Shown in pieces: positions 24,529 through 32,663 of a stretch of 64,000 nt of DNA. How positions within the stretch are numbered: position 1 is the stretch's first letter; the number at the start of each line of letters is the position of its first letter. The notes below the pieces were generated by a model. The model worked only from the letters and a program-made list of their open reading frames with translations. It ran no database searches and had not been told where the DNA came from. A program made the position numbers and the translations under genes. Origin of the DNA: SZUA-430 sp964561925 (GTDB lineage Bacteria > Pseudomonadota > Alphaproteobacteria > Micropepsales > Micropepsaceae); assembly GCA_964561925.1 (NCBI GenBank), contig CAZLRW010000002.1, positions 40,944 through 104,943 of the forward strand, given 5' to 3'.

Positions 24529-27291
24529 GTGAGTGCCGACCCTCAAGCCGAGGCCAAGTTCCAACAGGAAGTGGCCGCCAATCTGACGCGCAACTATGTC
24601 AGCCAGCTTGCCCACGGCATGTTGGCGATGACGGGGTTTCGGCTCGTCAACGCGCCCACGTTCGTGCCGGCTTATCTGTTCGTCCTGTCGGGCTCGCCGA
24701 CAGTCGTGGGCCTAGCGCTCGCGACTCAGCATCTGGGCGCGTTCTTTTCGAGCGTGTTCGGGGCGACGGCGATCGAACACCGCCGGCGCATCGTGGATCT
24801 CGGTCTTCGATACGGCTGGGCGATGCGTCTTGCGGTGTTGGGGCTTGCGCTCTCCGGCTTCCTGTTGCCCGACGCGTATGTGCTCTACGCGTTCGCGCTG
24901 TTCTTAGGGTTGCTCGGCGTGTTTTCGGGCATGCAGAACGTGCTTTGGAACGTGCTGCTGACGAAGACGATTCCGGCGGAGCGGCGCGGCATGCTGATCG
25001 GCATGCGCAACTTCCTGGGCGGGATGACGGCGTCTGGCGTCGCGTATGTCGGCGGGACCTATCTCGTCGAAGGCAACGCGTTCGGCAACGGCTATGCGTC
25101 GACGTTTCTTCTCGCCTTCGTGCTGACCGCGCTGGGGTTGACGCTGCTCTATCTCGTTCGCGAGCCCGAGTCGCCCACGGTGCGGGCGCCGGTCAGCGTG
25201 CGCGAGCGCCTCGGCGATATTCCCGCATTGATGCGCGACCGCGCGTTCGCGGTCTATTTCTGGGCGCAGACGCTTGCGACGCTCGGCACGCTTGCGCTGC
25301 CGTTCTACATTCTCTTCGTCGCCAAGACGCAAGGGATGAGCGGGGAGACGTTGGGGCTGTTGTCGCTCGGCCTTTTGGTTTCGCAGACGGTGGCCAATCT
25401 CGTTTGGGGCTGGATGGCGGATCGCGTCGGCTTCAAGGCGGTGTTCGTGCCGGCCCTTCTGCTGTGGGCGGGCGCAACGATCGCGCTGTTGTTCTCGTCG
25501 GATATCTCGGGCGCGCTGTTCTGCTTCGTCGGCATCGGCGCCGGCTATGCAGGGTTTCTGATCGCGGCACAGAACATGGTGCTCGAGTTCGGCACGCGCG
25601 ACGACTTGCCGATGCGCATAGCGATGGTTAACTCAGCGCAATCTCTGGTTCAGGTCATCGGCGCGGTTGCAGGCGGACAAATGGCCGCGACGCTGGGATA
25701 TGAAGCGGTGTTCGCCGCGGCTGCGCTTGCCAAGCTCGCGGCGGCTGTCATGTTGTGGTTGTATGTGCGCGAACCGCGTTCGCGGCGGCCTTTGGGGGAG
25801 GTCGTGGTGGATGCGGGTGAGGGATTCGAAATGTCAGTCAGTGGCGATGGGGCCGCTGTTCCCCCCAACGCGGCCGGGCAACAGCAGTCGCGGGCAAAGA
25901 CGTCGAGCGAAGCGAAGCGGGCGAAGTCGCCCTTGGGCGTGCGCGTCGACGACATCAAATGGACGCTGCTTCCGGCTTGGGCCGCCTTGTTCATTCTGGC
26001 GATCTGGACGGGCGCGTGGATGTTCGCGTTCGTGCTCGGGCTCGGCGTCGCGTTGATCGCCGTCGCGCGACTGGGCTTCGTGCGCAGTCTTCCCGAACCG
26101 GTCTTGGGGGCCGCCGCACCACAGCCTTCGTCGCCCCTTCGGGCGTCGATCACGGCGGAACCGGCCGTGCAACCGGTTGCCGCTGCGGCAAAGCCCGAGT
26201 TTGTTCCGTCCGACATCGTCCGCCGGCTCCCGGATCCCGCGATCCTGACCGACTTTTCCGGTCGCATCATCGCCGGCAACGATGCGATGGAGCAGGTGTT
26301 CGGCGTCGCCGAGCCGCGCAAACACCTGGCCAGCGTGATCCGCGCGCCGCAAGTGCTGGGCGCGCTCGATCTGGCGCTTGCCGGGCGCGGCGCGCAGCGC
26401 GTCGAGTTTCCGGTCGTCGGCACGCCCGAACAGAATTTCGAGGCCTATATCTCGCCCGTCGAGGGATCGGACCGGACGCCGCGCGCGGCGCTGATCGTGC
26501 TGCGCGATCTGACGAAGGCGCAGCGCGTCGAGCAGATGCGCGCCGATTTCGTCGCGAACGCAAGCCACGAATTGCGCACGCCGCTTGCCTCGCTCACCGG
26601 CTTCATCGACACGCTGCGCGGTCATGCGAAGGACGACCCGGACGCGCAGGAACGCTTCCTCGGCATCATGGCCGAGCAGGCGATGCGCATGCGGCGCCTG
26701 ATCGACGATCTGTTGTCGCTGACGCGGATCGAACTCAACGAGCATGTGCGGCCGGCGGGAAGCGTCAATCTCAGCGACGTTGCGGAAGAAGTGCTGAACG
26801 CGTTTTCGCCCGTCGCGGCCGGCGCGAACGTTCAACTCGAAATCGTCGAACCGTCGTCGCTGCCGAACGTGGCCGGCGACCGGGACGAATTGTTCCAGGT
26901 GGTGCAGAACCTCGTCGACAACGCGATCAAGTACGGCAAGCCGCAGACGGTCGTCACGCTCGAACTCGGCACGCGGCGCGCGGCCCCCGGCGAGCCCGGG
27001 CCTTCGCCCGCCGTCTACGTCGCCGTGCGCGACCGCGGCGAGGGGATCGCGCGCGAGCACATTCCGCGGCTCACGGAGCGGTTCTATCGCGTCGACGTCC
27101 GGCGCAGCCGCGCGATCGGCGGCACGGGGCTTGGGCTTGCGATCGTCAAGCACATCGTGAACCGCCATCGCGGACGCATGTCGGTCGAGAGCAAGGTGGG
27201 CGAAGGATCCACGTTCACCGTGTATTTGCCCTTGGCCACCGAAGTGGGGGCGGGCGAAGCGCCGCAACCGGGACTGCTTGCGGCGTCATAA
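24529..27291 (+). CDS. phoR: Fused MFS transporter - PhoR-type sensor histidine kinase
   Basis: One uninterrupted 920-residue frame. Residues about 1-425 form a complete 12-helix MFS transporter, with a motif-A-like loop WGWMADRVGFK between helices 8 and 9. A polar linker (about 426-473) leads to two more helices (about 476-515), a PAS domain (561-665), HisKA with ASHELRTPL (His680), and an ATPase domain with QNLVDNAIKYGK, DRGEGI, LTERFYRVD and GTGLGLAIV. From the two-helix segment on, the layout is ordinary PhoR, and phoU and phoB follow. An in-frame ATG at 25831 (Met435) with GAGGGA 7 nt upstream could make a separate 486-residue kinase. The GTG start at 24529 has a weak ribosome site. Which phosphate compound the MFS part handles is unknown. 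Confidence 0.87.
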   Translation: MSADPQAEAKFQQEVAANLTRNYVSQLAHGMLAMTGFRLVNAPTFVPAYLFVLSGSPTVVGLALATQHLGAFFSSVFGATAIEHRRRIVDLGLRYGWAMRLAVLGLALSGFLLPDAYVLYAFALFLGLLGVFSGMQNVLWNVLLTKTIPAERRGMLIGMRNFLGGMTASGVAYVGGTYLVEGNAFGNGYASTFLLAFVLTALGLTLLYLVREPESPTVRAPVSVRERLGDIPALMRDRAFAVYFWAQTLATLGTLALPFYILFVAKTQGMSGETLGLLSLGLLVSQTVANLVWGWMADRVGFKAVFVPALLLWAGATIALLFSSDISGALFCFVGIGAGYAGFLIAAQNMVLEFGTRDDLPMRIAMVNSAQSLVQVIGAVAGGQMAATLGYEAVFAAAALAKLAAAVMLWLYVREPRSRRPLGEVVVDAGEGFEMSVSGDGAAVPPNAAGQQQSRAKTSSEAKRAKSPLGVRVDDIKWTLLPAWAALFILAIWTGAWMFAFVLGLGVALIAVARLGFVRSLPEPVLGAAAPQPSSPLRASITAEPAVQPVAAAAKPEFVPSDIVRRLPDPAILTDFSGRIIAGNDAMEQVFGVAEPRKHLASVIRAPQVLGALDLALAGRGAQRVEFPVVGTPEQNFEAYISPVEGSDRTPRAALIVLRDLTKAQRVEQMRADFVANASHELRTPLASLTGFIDTLRGHAKDDPDAQERFLGIMAEQAMRMRRLIDDLLSLTRIELNEHVRPAGSVNLSDVAEEVLNAFSPVAAGANVQLEIVEPSSLPNVAGDRDELFQVVQNLVDNAIKYGKPQTVVTLELGTRRAAPGEPGPSPAVYVAVRDRGEGIAREHIPRLTERFYRVDVRRSRAIGGTGLGLAIVKHIVNRHRGRMSVESKVGEGSTFTVYLPLATEVGAGEAPQPGLLAAS

Positions 27292-27347
27292 TTCCTTCAT
27301 CGATCTGTTACACTAGGTCCGCACGCGGCGCATAGCACGAGGCGGAA

Positions 27348-28067
27348 ATGTCCGAACATATCGTCAAGTCCTTTCACGACCAGCTCGAAGCGCTGAGCAC
27401 GGGGATCGTGCAAATGGGCGGGCTTTGCGAAACGCAGCTCGGACACGCAATCGACGCGATCGTGCGGCGCGACGCGGCGCTCGCCGAGCAGGTCGTCGCG
27501 CTCGACGCCAGGGTCGATCAGTTCGAGGCGAACCTCGAGCAACAGGCCGTGCAACTGTTGGCGTTGCGGCAGCCTCTCGCGCTCGATCTGCGGGAGACGA
27601 TCGCGGCCCTGAAGATTTCGGCCGACCTCGAACGGATCGGCGATCTTGCGAAGAACGTCGCCAAGCGGGCGATGGTGCTTTCGACTGATACGCCGGACGC
27701 GCATCTGACGCAGGGGCTCGCGCGGATGGGGCGCTTGGCGCTGGCGCAGGTCAAGAACGTGCTCGACTCCTATGCGAAACGCGACGCGAACGCGGCGATG
27801 ACCGTCTGGCGGCGCGACGGGGAGATCGACGAGATCTACAATTCGCTGTTCCGGGAACTCCTGACCTACATGATGGAGGATCCGCGCAAGATCGGACCTT
27901 CGACCCATCTTCTGTTCGTCGCGAAGAACTTCGAACGGGTCGGCGATCACGCGACGAACATCGCAGAGACCGTGCACTACGTGGTGACGGGCTCGCGGAT
28001 CGGGGACCAGCGGCCGAAGAGCGACATCACCTCGACAACTTCGATGACCCCGCATGACAAACCCTGA
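27348..28067 (+). CDS. phoU: Phosphate signalling protein PhoU
   Basis: A 239-residue helical protein with two PhoU repeats; the E/DxxxD metal-binding motifs are in KISADLERIGDLAKN and KNFERVGDHATNI. PhoU normally couples PstSCAB transport to PhoR inhibition, and it overlaps phoB by 14 nt. No pst genes are adjacent, so in this locus PhoU's nearest transporter partner is the MFS half of the upstream fusion (inference). Confidence 0.95.
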   Translation: MSEHIVKSFHDQLEALSTGIVQMGGLCETQLGHAIDAIVRRDAALAEQVVALDARVDQFEANLEQQAVQLLALRQPLALDLRETIAALKISADLERIGDLAKNVAKRAMVLSTDTPDAHLTQGLARMGRLALAQVKNVLDSYAKRDANAAMTVWRRDGEIDEIYNSLFRELLTYMMEDPRKIGPSTHLLFVAKNFERVGDHATNIAETVHYVVTGSRIGDQRPKSDITSTTSMTPHDKP

Positions 28068-28797
28068 CGCCCTCAATCCCGCCGTCAAGCAAAGCGCGCC
28101 GCGCCGCCCTCTGGTCCTGGTGGCCGAGGACGAAAGCGCTCTGATGACGCTCCTGCGCTACAATCTCGAGAAAGAAGGCTATCGCTCGGCGGAAGCGGCC
28201 GACGGCGAAGCGGCGCTGATGCTGGCCAGCGAAGAGGCGCCTGACCTCGTGCTGCTCGATTGGATGATGCCGAAGGTCTCAGGCATCGAAGTGTGCCGGC
28301 GGTTGAGAAGCCGGGCCGAGACGCGCAACGTTCCGATCATCATGCTGACCGCGCGGGGCGAAGAAGCCGACCGGGTGCGCGGTCTCGATACCGGCGCCGA
28401 CGACTACATCACGAAGCCGTTCTCGATGACGGAACTTCTGGCGCGCATTCGGGCCGTGATGCGGCGCGTGCGGCCGGCGCTGGCGGAAGACGTTGTGCAA
28501 TTCGGCGACGTCTCGATCGACCGGGCGGCGCACCGCGTCCGGCGCGGGGACAAGGACATCCATCTCGGGCCGACCGAGTACCGGTTGCTCGACCACTTCC
28601 TGCAGCATCCGGGGCGCGTGTTCAGCCGCGAGCAGCTGCTGGACGCCGTGTGGGGCTCGGGCGTGTATGTCGATGCGCGTACGGTCGACGTTCACATCGG
28701 ACGTCTGCGCAAGGCGCTGAACGAGCCCGGACAGCTCGATCCGATCCGCACGGTGCGCTCGGCCGGGTACGCGCTGGACGAATCGTTCAAGAACTGA
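28054..28797 (+). CDS. phoB: Phosphate regulon response regulator PhoB
   Basis: A 247-residue OmpR/PhoB-type regulator. Receiver domain with acidic pocket AEDES, phospho-acceptor Asp69 in VLLDWMMPK, Thr in MLTARGEE and Lys in TKPFS; C-terminal winged helix with LGPTEYRLLDHFLQHPGRVFS and VDVHIGRLRKAL. It overlaps phoU and ends at a strong bidirectional terminator. Confidence 0.96.
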   Translation: MTNPDALNPAVKQSAPRRPLVLVAEDESALMTLLRYNLEKEGYRSAEAADGEAALMLASEEAPDLVLLDWMMPKVSGIEVCRRLRSRAETRNVPIIMLTARGEEADRVRGLDTGADDYITKPFSMTELLARIRAVMRRVRPALAEDVVQFGDVSIDRAAHRVRRGDKDIHLGPTEYRLLDHFLQHPGRVFSREQLLDAVWGSGVYVDARTVDVHIGRLRKALNEPGQLDPIRTVRSAGYALDESFKN

Positions 28798-28815
28798 AAC
28801 GCGTTCGGCCATGAA

Positions 28816-28845
28816 AAAAGGGTCTGCCTTGCGGCAGACCCTTTT
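28816..28845. terminator. Bidirectional terminator between phoB and gcrA
   Basis: Perfect 13-bp stem (AAAAGGGTCTGCC / GGCAGACCCTTTT) with a 4-nt TTGC loop. The T-run on one side serves phoB and the A-run on the other serves convergent gcrA. Confidence 0.9.
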
Positions 28846-28867
28846 CGGCTTCCCCTCCGAAACCGGG

Positions 28868-29344
28868 TCAGCTGTTCGCCAGATAGCGGCGGAAGTCGCG
28901 GTCGCGCTCGCGGTCGCGGCGGCTTTGCGTCGGCTGGAACGCCTTGACCGAATGGGCGTCGCAATAGGGCGAGCCGGCTTTCGGCGGATGGCCGCAGAAG
29001 TGGAACTCCTGCGTCGAGGGATCGCCGATCGGCCATTTGCACATGCGGTCGGAGATCGTGAGCACCGTGGTCTTGCGGCCCTGGTCGTCGACCACGGGAT
29101 CGCGTTCGATGATCGGAACCTGAACCACCGGCGCCGGGCGCGGACGCGCGGCGCGGCGCGTGACCGTCATGCGCGGACGCTCGGCCCGTGCCGGCGTCGC
29201 GCGGCCGGCGAGGCCTAAGCGGTGCACCTTTCCGATGACGGCGTTACGGGTGACCCCGCCCAGCTGGCGCGCGATCTGGCTCGCGCTCAGCCCTTCTGCC
29301 CAGAGCTGCTTCAGCTGCTCCACGCGCTCGTCCGTCCAACCCAT
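28868..29344 (-). CDS. gcrA: Cell cycle regulator GcrA
   Basis: A 158-residue GcrA-family sigma70-associated regulator that acts at CcrM-methylated (GANTC) promoters in alphaproteobacteria. N-terminal helix-turn-helix MGWTDERVEQLKQLWAEGLS..IARQLGGVTRNAVIGKVHRLGL, basic middle, and C-terminal Cys/His segment MCKWPIGDP ... FCGHPPKAGSPYCDAHS. ATG at 29344 has GGAGGAC 9 nt upstream; an extension to 29413 is not conserved. A perfect CtrA-type box lies about 130 bp upstream. Confidence 0.95.
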   Translation of the reverse strand: MGWTDERVEQLKQLWAEGLSASQIARQLGGVTRNAVIGKVHRLGLAGRATPARAERPRMTVTRRAARPRPAPVVQVPIIERDPVVDDQGRKTTVLTISDRMCKWPIGDPSTQEFHFCGHPPKAGSPYCDAHSVKAFQPTQSRRDRERDRDFRRYLANS

Positions 29345-29474
29345 TCGTACTGTCCTCCGCTCAGGGCAGGCTTGGTTAAGACGAGGCATAGTATGGATGT
29401 GAGTCGGACCCACAAGATCATATGCCTGGCGCTAGATATAGTTATTGGGGATTGTTGTGCTTCGACCACAATGG

Positions 29475-29489
29475 TTAACGTCGCGTTAA
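29475..29489. promoter_or_regulatory. CtrA-type binding box (TTAA-N7-TTAA)
   Basis: TTAA CGTCGCG TTAA, embedded in a perfect inverted repeat GTTAACG-TCG-CGTTAAC. It matches the full CtrA consensus exactly. It lies between divergent gcrA and argD, about 130 bp from the gcrA start and 101 bp from argD. In Caulobacter CtrA represses gcrA. Binding here is inferred. Confidence 0.7.
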
Positions 29490-29590
29490 CGCGTGGGGAT
29501 CTGTGCCTTCGTTGACAGGGCGAGGCGCCGAGCGAATATTTCGCGTCCGCAGAGAACGGGTTTTCTGCGCCGTTTTCCGAGGAATTTGCC

Positions 29591-30787
29591 GTGATCGCTG
29601 CTGTGATGCCGACTTACGCGCGGGCGCCCGTCGCGTTTGAGCGGGGTGAAGGTCCCTATCTCATTTCGACCGACGGCCGGCGGTTCCTGGATTTTGGCGC
29701 CGGCATCGCCGTGAATGCGTTGGGTCACGCGCATCCGCATCTTGTGGAGGCCCTGACCGCGCAGGCGGCCAAGCTTTGGCACACGTCGAACATCTATCAG
29801 ATTCCGGGACAGCAGCGGCTGGCCGAGCGGCTCGTCGAGGCGACGTTCGCGGACACGGTCTTCTTCTGCAATTCGGGCGCCGAGGCGCTCGAGTGTTCGA
29901 TCAAGATGGCGCGCAAGTACCATTCGCATCGCGGTGCTGCGGAGCGCTTCCGGATCGTGACCTTCGAAGGCGCGTTCCATGGGCGCACGCTCGCCACCAT
30001 CGCCGCAGGCGGTCAGAAGAAGCACCTCGACGGATTCGGGCCGAAGGTCGACGGGTTCGATCAGGTGCCGTTCGGCGACCTCGAGGCGCTGAAGCAAGCT
30101 ATCGGGCCAACGACGGCCGGGTTGCTGATCGAGCCGGTGCAAGGCGAGGGCGGTGTTCGGCCGGTTCTGCCGGCGTTCATGCAGGCGCTGCGGGCGCTCT
30201 GCGACGAGCACGGGCTGCTGTTGCTGCTCGACGAAGTTCAGACCGGCGTCGGACGGACGGGCAAACTCTTCGCGCACGAGTGGACGGGTGTCACACCGGA
30301 CATCATGGCGATCGCGAAGGGTATCGGCGGCGGCTTTCCGATGGGTGCGTGTCTTGCGACCGAACGGGCTGCGGCCGGCCTGACGGCGGGTTCGCACGGC
30401 TCGACGTTCGGCGGCAATCCGCTTGCGATGGCGGTCGGCAATGCGGTGCTCGACATCGTTTTGGCGCCGGGCTTTCTCGATCACGTCAACCGCATCGCGA
30501 ACTATCTTCGCCAGCAGCTTGCCATGGTGGCCGACCGCAATCGGGAGATCGTCGAAGAGGTGCGCGGGCAGGGGTTGCTGCTCGGCCTCAAGTGCAAGGT
30601 GGCGAACAACGAACTCATCGACGCGCTGCGCGAGCGCGGAATGCTGGCCGTCGGCGCGGGCGACAACGTCGTGCGCATTCTGCCGCCGCTGATCGTCGAG
30701 GAGGCGCATGTGCGCGAGGCGATCGGCATCCTGAACGACGCCTGCGCGTTCCTTGCACACCGGCCGGCCAAGGACGCGGCGAAATGA
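29591..30787 (+). CDS. argD: Acetylornithine aminotransferase
   Basis: Class III PLP aminotransferase of arginine synthesis, 398 residues. Motifs: FLDFGAGIAVNALGH, FFCNSGAEALECSIK, FHGRTLAT, LLDEVQTGVGRTG and the PLP lysine in IAKGIGGGFPMGA. GTG start has GAGGA 7 nt upstream. Overlaps argF by ATGA. Confidence 0.94.
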   Translation: MIAAVMPTYARAPVAFERGEGPYLISTDGRRFLDFGAGIAVNALGHAHPHLVEALTAQAAKLWHTSNIYQIPGQQRLAERLVEATFADTVFFCNSGAEALECSIKMARKYHSHRGAAERFRIVTFEGAFHGRTLATIAAGGQKKHLDGFGPKVDGFDQVPFGDLEALKQAIGPTTAGLLIEPVQGEGGVRPVLPAFMQALRALCDEHGLLLLLDEVQTGVGRTGKLFAHEWTGVTPDIMAIAKGIGGGFPMGACLATERAAAGLTAGSHGSTFGGNPLAMAVGNAVLDIVLAPGFLDHVNRIANYLRQQLAMVADRNREIVEEVRGQGLLLGLKCKVANNELIDALRERGMLAVGAGDNVVRILPPLIVEEAHVREAIGILNDACAFLAHRPAKDAAK

Positions 30788-31746
30788 ACGCGCCCGCGAA
30801 ACCAGCGACGCCGAAGCATTTCCTCGATCTCGACGCGTTCGATCCGGCGATGCTGCGCCGTCTCGTCGACGACGCCAAGCGGATGAAAAACGCGCGCAAC
30901 GGGCGGCCGAAGGGATTGCCCGACGATGCGGCGCCGCTTCAAGGGCGGATGCTTGCGATGATTTTCGAGAAGCCGTCGACGCGCACGCGCATCTCTTTCG
31001 ACGTCGGGATGCGACAATTGGGCGGCGAGACGATGTTTCTCGACGGGCGCGATATGCAGTTCGGCCACGGCGAAACCGTGGGCGATACGGCGCGGGTTCT
31101 CTCGCGCTATGTCGATGCCATCATGCTCAGGACCAAGCGGCATCAGAGCCTGGTCGATCTTGCGGCGGCATCGACCGTGCCCGTGATCAACGGGCTCACC
31201 GACAAGACGCATCCCTGCCAGATCATGGCCGACATCATGACGTTCGAGGAGCATCGCGGTCCGATCGCGGGAAAGTCGGTGCTCTGGTCCGGCGCCGGCA
31301 ACAACGTGTGTGCCTCGTGGATTCATGCGGCGGTGCGCTTCGGCTTCGAGTTGCGCGTGGCGTGCCCGGCGGAGGCCGAACCCGATCCGCGGCTGACACA
31401 ATGGGCGAAGGCCGCGGGCGGCAAGGTCGAACTCGTCCGCGATCCGTTGGCGGCGGCCTCCGGGGTGAGCGCGGTCGTCACCGACACGTGGGTGCAGATG
31501 TCGGAGAGCGATCAGCTCGGCGAAGGCGGTACGCGCTCGCGCCACAACGTTCTTGCGCGTTATCGCGTCGACGAGCGTTTGATGGGGGCGGCCGGCAAGG
31601 CCGCGATCTTCATGCATTGCCTGCCAGCGCATCGCGGCGAGGAGGTGACCGACGCCGTCCTCGACGGGCCGCAGTCGGTCGTGTTCGACGAGGCGGAGAA
31701 CCGGCTGCACTCGCAAAAGGCGGTGCTCGTCTGGGCGCTGACGTGA
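30784..31746 (+). CDS. argF: Ornithine carbamoyltransferase
   Basis: A 320-residue OTCase. Carbamoyl phosphate motif EKPSTRTRISF, LRTKRHQSL, the ornithine-binding HPCQIMADIMT and DTWVQMSE, and HCLPAHRGEEV with the catalytic Cys. Start overlaps argD and stop overlaps the GTG of hslO, giving a tightly coupled argD-argF-hslO operon. Confidence 0.96.
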   Translation: MNAPAKPATPKHFLDLDAFDPAMLRRLVDDAKRMKNARNGRPKGLPDDAAPLQGRMLAMIFEKPSTRTRISFDVGMRQLGGETMFLDGRDMQFGHGETVGDTARVLSRYVDAIMLRTKRHQSLVDLAAASTVPVINGLTDKTHPCQIMADIMTFEEHRGPIAGKSVLWSGAGNNVCASWIHAAVRFGFELRVACPAEAEPDPRLTQWAKAAGGKVELVRDPLAAASGVSAVVTDTWVQMSESDQLGEGGTRSRHNVLARYRVDERLMGAAGKAAIFMHCLPAHRGEEVTDAVLDGPQSVVFDEAENRLHSQKAVLVWALT

Positions 31747-32663
31747 CAGCGCCGGATTTCGTCCAAAGCTTTCGCATCGAAGGCATGAGCGTTCGCGGGC
31801 GGATCGTGCATCTGACCGGTTTGGCGGATCGCGTGATTGCGGCGCACGGCTATCCGGACAGCGTCTCGGCGGTCGTCGGCGAGGCGCTTGCGCTGGCGGC
31901 GCTGCTCGGGGCGTCGTTGAAGTTCGACGGCGTGCTTACGCTGCAGACGCGCAGCGACGGGCCGGTGCGCATGATCGTCGCGGATTTCGGTTCGCCGGGG
32001 GTGCTGCGCGCCTGCGCGACGTTCGACCGTGCACGCGTCGAAGCATTGGGCGTGGCGCCCGCGTTCGAAGCTCTGGTGGGCACGGGCTCGCTTGCGATCA
32101 CGATCGACCCCGGCGAAGGCATGGAGCGCTATCAAGGCATCGTGCCGCTCGAGGGGACGGGGCTCGGCGACGCCGCCACCGCCTATTTCGAGCGCTCGGA
32201 ACAGCTTCCCACGCGCATCAAGCTCGGCGTGGCGACGCTGAGTTCGCGCGGCGACGCCGAGGCGCGGCCGCATTGGCGGGCGGGCGGCATCATGATCCAG
32301 AACCTGGCCGCGATGGGCGGGCGCGACGCGCCGTCGCCCGGCCACGACACGTCGGAGGATTGGAACCGGGCGTCGGTGCTGTTCGCCACGACGGAAGCGC
32401 ACGAACTCGTCGATCCGCAGGTCGAGGCAGAACGGCTGCTGTTCCGCCTATTCCACGAAGACGGCGTGCGTGTGTTCGAACGCCAGGCGCTGCAATTCGG
32501 CTGCCGCTGCAGCGCGGACCGCCTGGCCACCGTGCTTGCGCAGTACCCGCGCGACGAGGTGAAGGCGCTGGCCGAAGACGACGGCCTGATCCGCGCGACG
32601 TGCGAGTTCTGTTCGACGGTCTATCGCTTCGCGCCGGACGACATCGCTCAAGCGGCGACGTGA
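31743..32663 (+). CDS. hslO: Redox-regulated molecular chaperone Hsp33
   Basis: A 306-residue Hsp33 holdase with the zinc redox switch at the C-terminus: CRC in FGCRCSADR and CEFC in RATCEFCSTVYRF. The N-terminal fold has SEQLPTRIKLGV. GTG start overlaps the argF stop. The 3' end overlaps convergent argE by 16 nt. Confidence 0.95.
   Translation: MTAPDFVQSFRIEGMSVRGRIVHLTGLADRVIAAHGYPDSVSAVVGEALALAALLGASLKFDGVLTLQTRSDGPVRMIVADFGSPGVLRACATFDRARVEALGVAPAFEALVGTGSLAITIDPGEGMERYQGIVPLEGTGLGDAATAYFERSEQLPTRIKLGVATLSSRGDAEARPHWRAGGIMIQNLAAMGGRDAPSPGHDTSEDWNRASVLFATTEAHELVDPQVEAERLLFRLFHEDGVRVFERQALQFGCRCSADRLATVLAQYPRDEVKALAEDDGLIRATCEFCSTVYRFAPDDIAQAAT

Noticed and set aside
30784..32663. argF-hslO overlap as an unusual fusion of arginine synthesis and chaperone genes
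   Set aside because: As far as I recall, argD-argF-hslO is a common order in alphaproteobacteria, so it is ordinary here.
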